DNA of 15,572 nucleotides from positions 1-15,572 of the forward strand of contig JANNGZ010000095.1 in the NCBI GenBank assembly GCA_031404155.1, given 5' to 3'. Shown here in pieces: positions 15,000 through 15,572 of this stretch. This DNA comes from JANNGZ01 sp031404155. Lineage in GTDB: Bacteria > Pseudomonadota > Gammaproteobacteria > Burkholderiales > Burkholderiaceae_C. The notes below the pieces were generated by a model, which saw only the letters and a list, made by a program, of their open reading frames with translations, had not been told where the DNA came from and ran no database searches. Position 1 is the stretch's first letter, and each line of letters opens with the position of its first letter. The position numbers and the translations under genes were made by a program.

Positions 15000-15572
15000 A
15001 TGACCACCCGCCACGCCTGGGCCTTCCGGGCCAGCCTGCGAAGCCGAGCCTTTGGTTGGAGCGGCACCCGCAAGGCCATCGACCGGCTTGATGCGGCCGC
15101 CGGCGAGGTCGTGGCGATGACACGCACCGACGCAGCTCTGGCCGGCGAGGGCGCCGTGCTGCTGCTCGAGAAAGTCTCGCCTGCCGTTTGTGAGATCGAC
15201 AGCTCCAGCGGTGCGCTGGGCAACGCCACTCACTCGTTGGTCGAGACCCTGGTGCCGATCATCGCCGCAGCGCCCGTCACGGCACCGACGCGACAGAAAT
15301 GGCTCGAACGCCTGTTCAACGCCTACCAGGAGGACGACCCGCCGTACATCGAGTCCTTGGGCCACCACTGGGGAACGCTGTGTGCCAGCCCGATGATCGC
15401 CTCATGCTGGGCCGACGACCTGCTGCCCTCAGTGCGCAGTGCGATGGCGGATCGGCGACGCGGCGTCCATGCGTTCACCAAGTCCGGCACTCCCTGCCTG
15501 AGCGCGCTGTTCAGCGCCGGCCGCTTCGATGAGTTGACGCAGGTGCTGGCTCTGGACCCCAAACCGTTCTGG
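15000..15572 (+). CDS. Conserved protein of unknown function, N-terminal part
   Basis: An open frame of 191 codons starts at the ATG at 15000 and runs off the window with no stop. It begins MTTRHAWAFRASLRSRAFGW and contains AGEGAVLLLEKVSPAV, EIDSSSGALGNATHSLVETL, PYIESLGHHWGTLCA and CLSALFSAGRFDELTQVLAL. It has no signal peptide or membrane segment and looks helical, with alternating hydrophobic helices. I recall an uncharacterised proteobacterial family with the same opening and an EKVSPAL...DSSSG pattern, usually longer than 300 residues, but no function is known to me and none is assigned. The frame is open back to 14865, and a GTG at 14910 is a possible alternative start. The ribosome binding site is weak. 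The 187 bases between the terminator and this ATG show no other gene. Confidence 0.75.
   Translation, partial: MTTRHAWAFRASLRSRAFGWSGTRKAIDRLDAAAGEVVAMTRTDAALAGEGAVLLLEKVSPAVCEIDSSSGALGNATHSLVETLVPIIAAAPVTAPTRQKWLERLFNAYQEDDPPYIESLGHHWGTLCASPMIASCWADDLLPSVRSAMADRRRGVHAFTKSGTPCLSALFSAGRFDELTQVLALDPKPFW

Noticed and set aside
14775..15000. Phage or island attachment site at the tRNA-Asp 3' end
   Set aside because: No second copy of the tRNA 3' end and no integrase are visible before the window ends; a normal terminator follows directly.

Overview
The window reads as core chromosome of a high-GC betaproteobacterium. The gene order fimV, truA, trpF, trpB, trpA, accD, folC, SPOR-domain gene, cvpA, purF, metZ, gltX matches the arrangement I know from Burkholderiales. 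Protein character and base composition suggest a Leptothrix/Rubrivivax/Ideonella-like relative; that placement is inference. Every gene lies on the + strand.

Layout. (1) 1-606: a ribosomal-protein segment with complete rplK (L11) and only the first 30 codons of rplA (L1). (2) About 607: an abrupt junction. The next base belongs to the middle of a fimV gene whose 5' part (signal peptide and periplasmic N-terminal domain) is absent. (3) 608-7258: fimV remnant, truA, trpF, trpB, trpA, accD. (4) 7259-7465: a hairpin-rich spacer resembling the fimV-truA spacer. (5) 7466-14395: folC, SPOR-domain protein gene, cvpA, purF, metZ, gltX, tightly packed. (6) 14452-14812: tRNA-Ala(GGC), tRNA-Glu(TTC) and tRNA-Asp(GTC) with a promoter-like -10 upstream and a strong terminator downstream. 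(7) 15000-15572: the 5' part of an uncharacterised conserved gene that runs off the window.

How the genes work together. trpF, trpB and trpA encode three activities late in tryptophan synthesis. accD supplies a carboxyltransferase subunit of acetyl-CoA carboxylase. folC makes folylpolyglutamates, purF starts purine synthesis, and metZ assimilates sulfide into homocysteine. gltX charges tRNA-Glu, one copy of which lies just downstream. Several neighbours overlap by one to four bases (trpB/trpA, trpA/accD, SPOR/cvpA, purF/metZ), which implies translational coupling within polycistronic mRNAs.

I found no new defence, mobile or biosynthetic system. The strongest anomaly is the rplA/fimV junction: two genes that normally lie in different operons are each truncated at the same point, with a change in base composition. 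A chimeric assembly is the likeliest cause; a real rearrangement is less likely. Smaller points of interest are the shared intergenic repeat, the altered zinc site and insertion in GluRS, the FimV proline-rich repeat, and the uncharacterised protein after the tRNA cluster.
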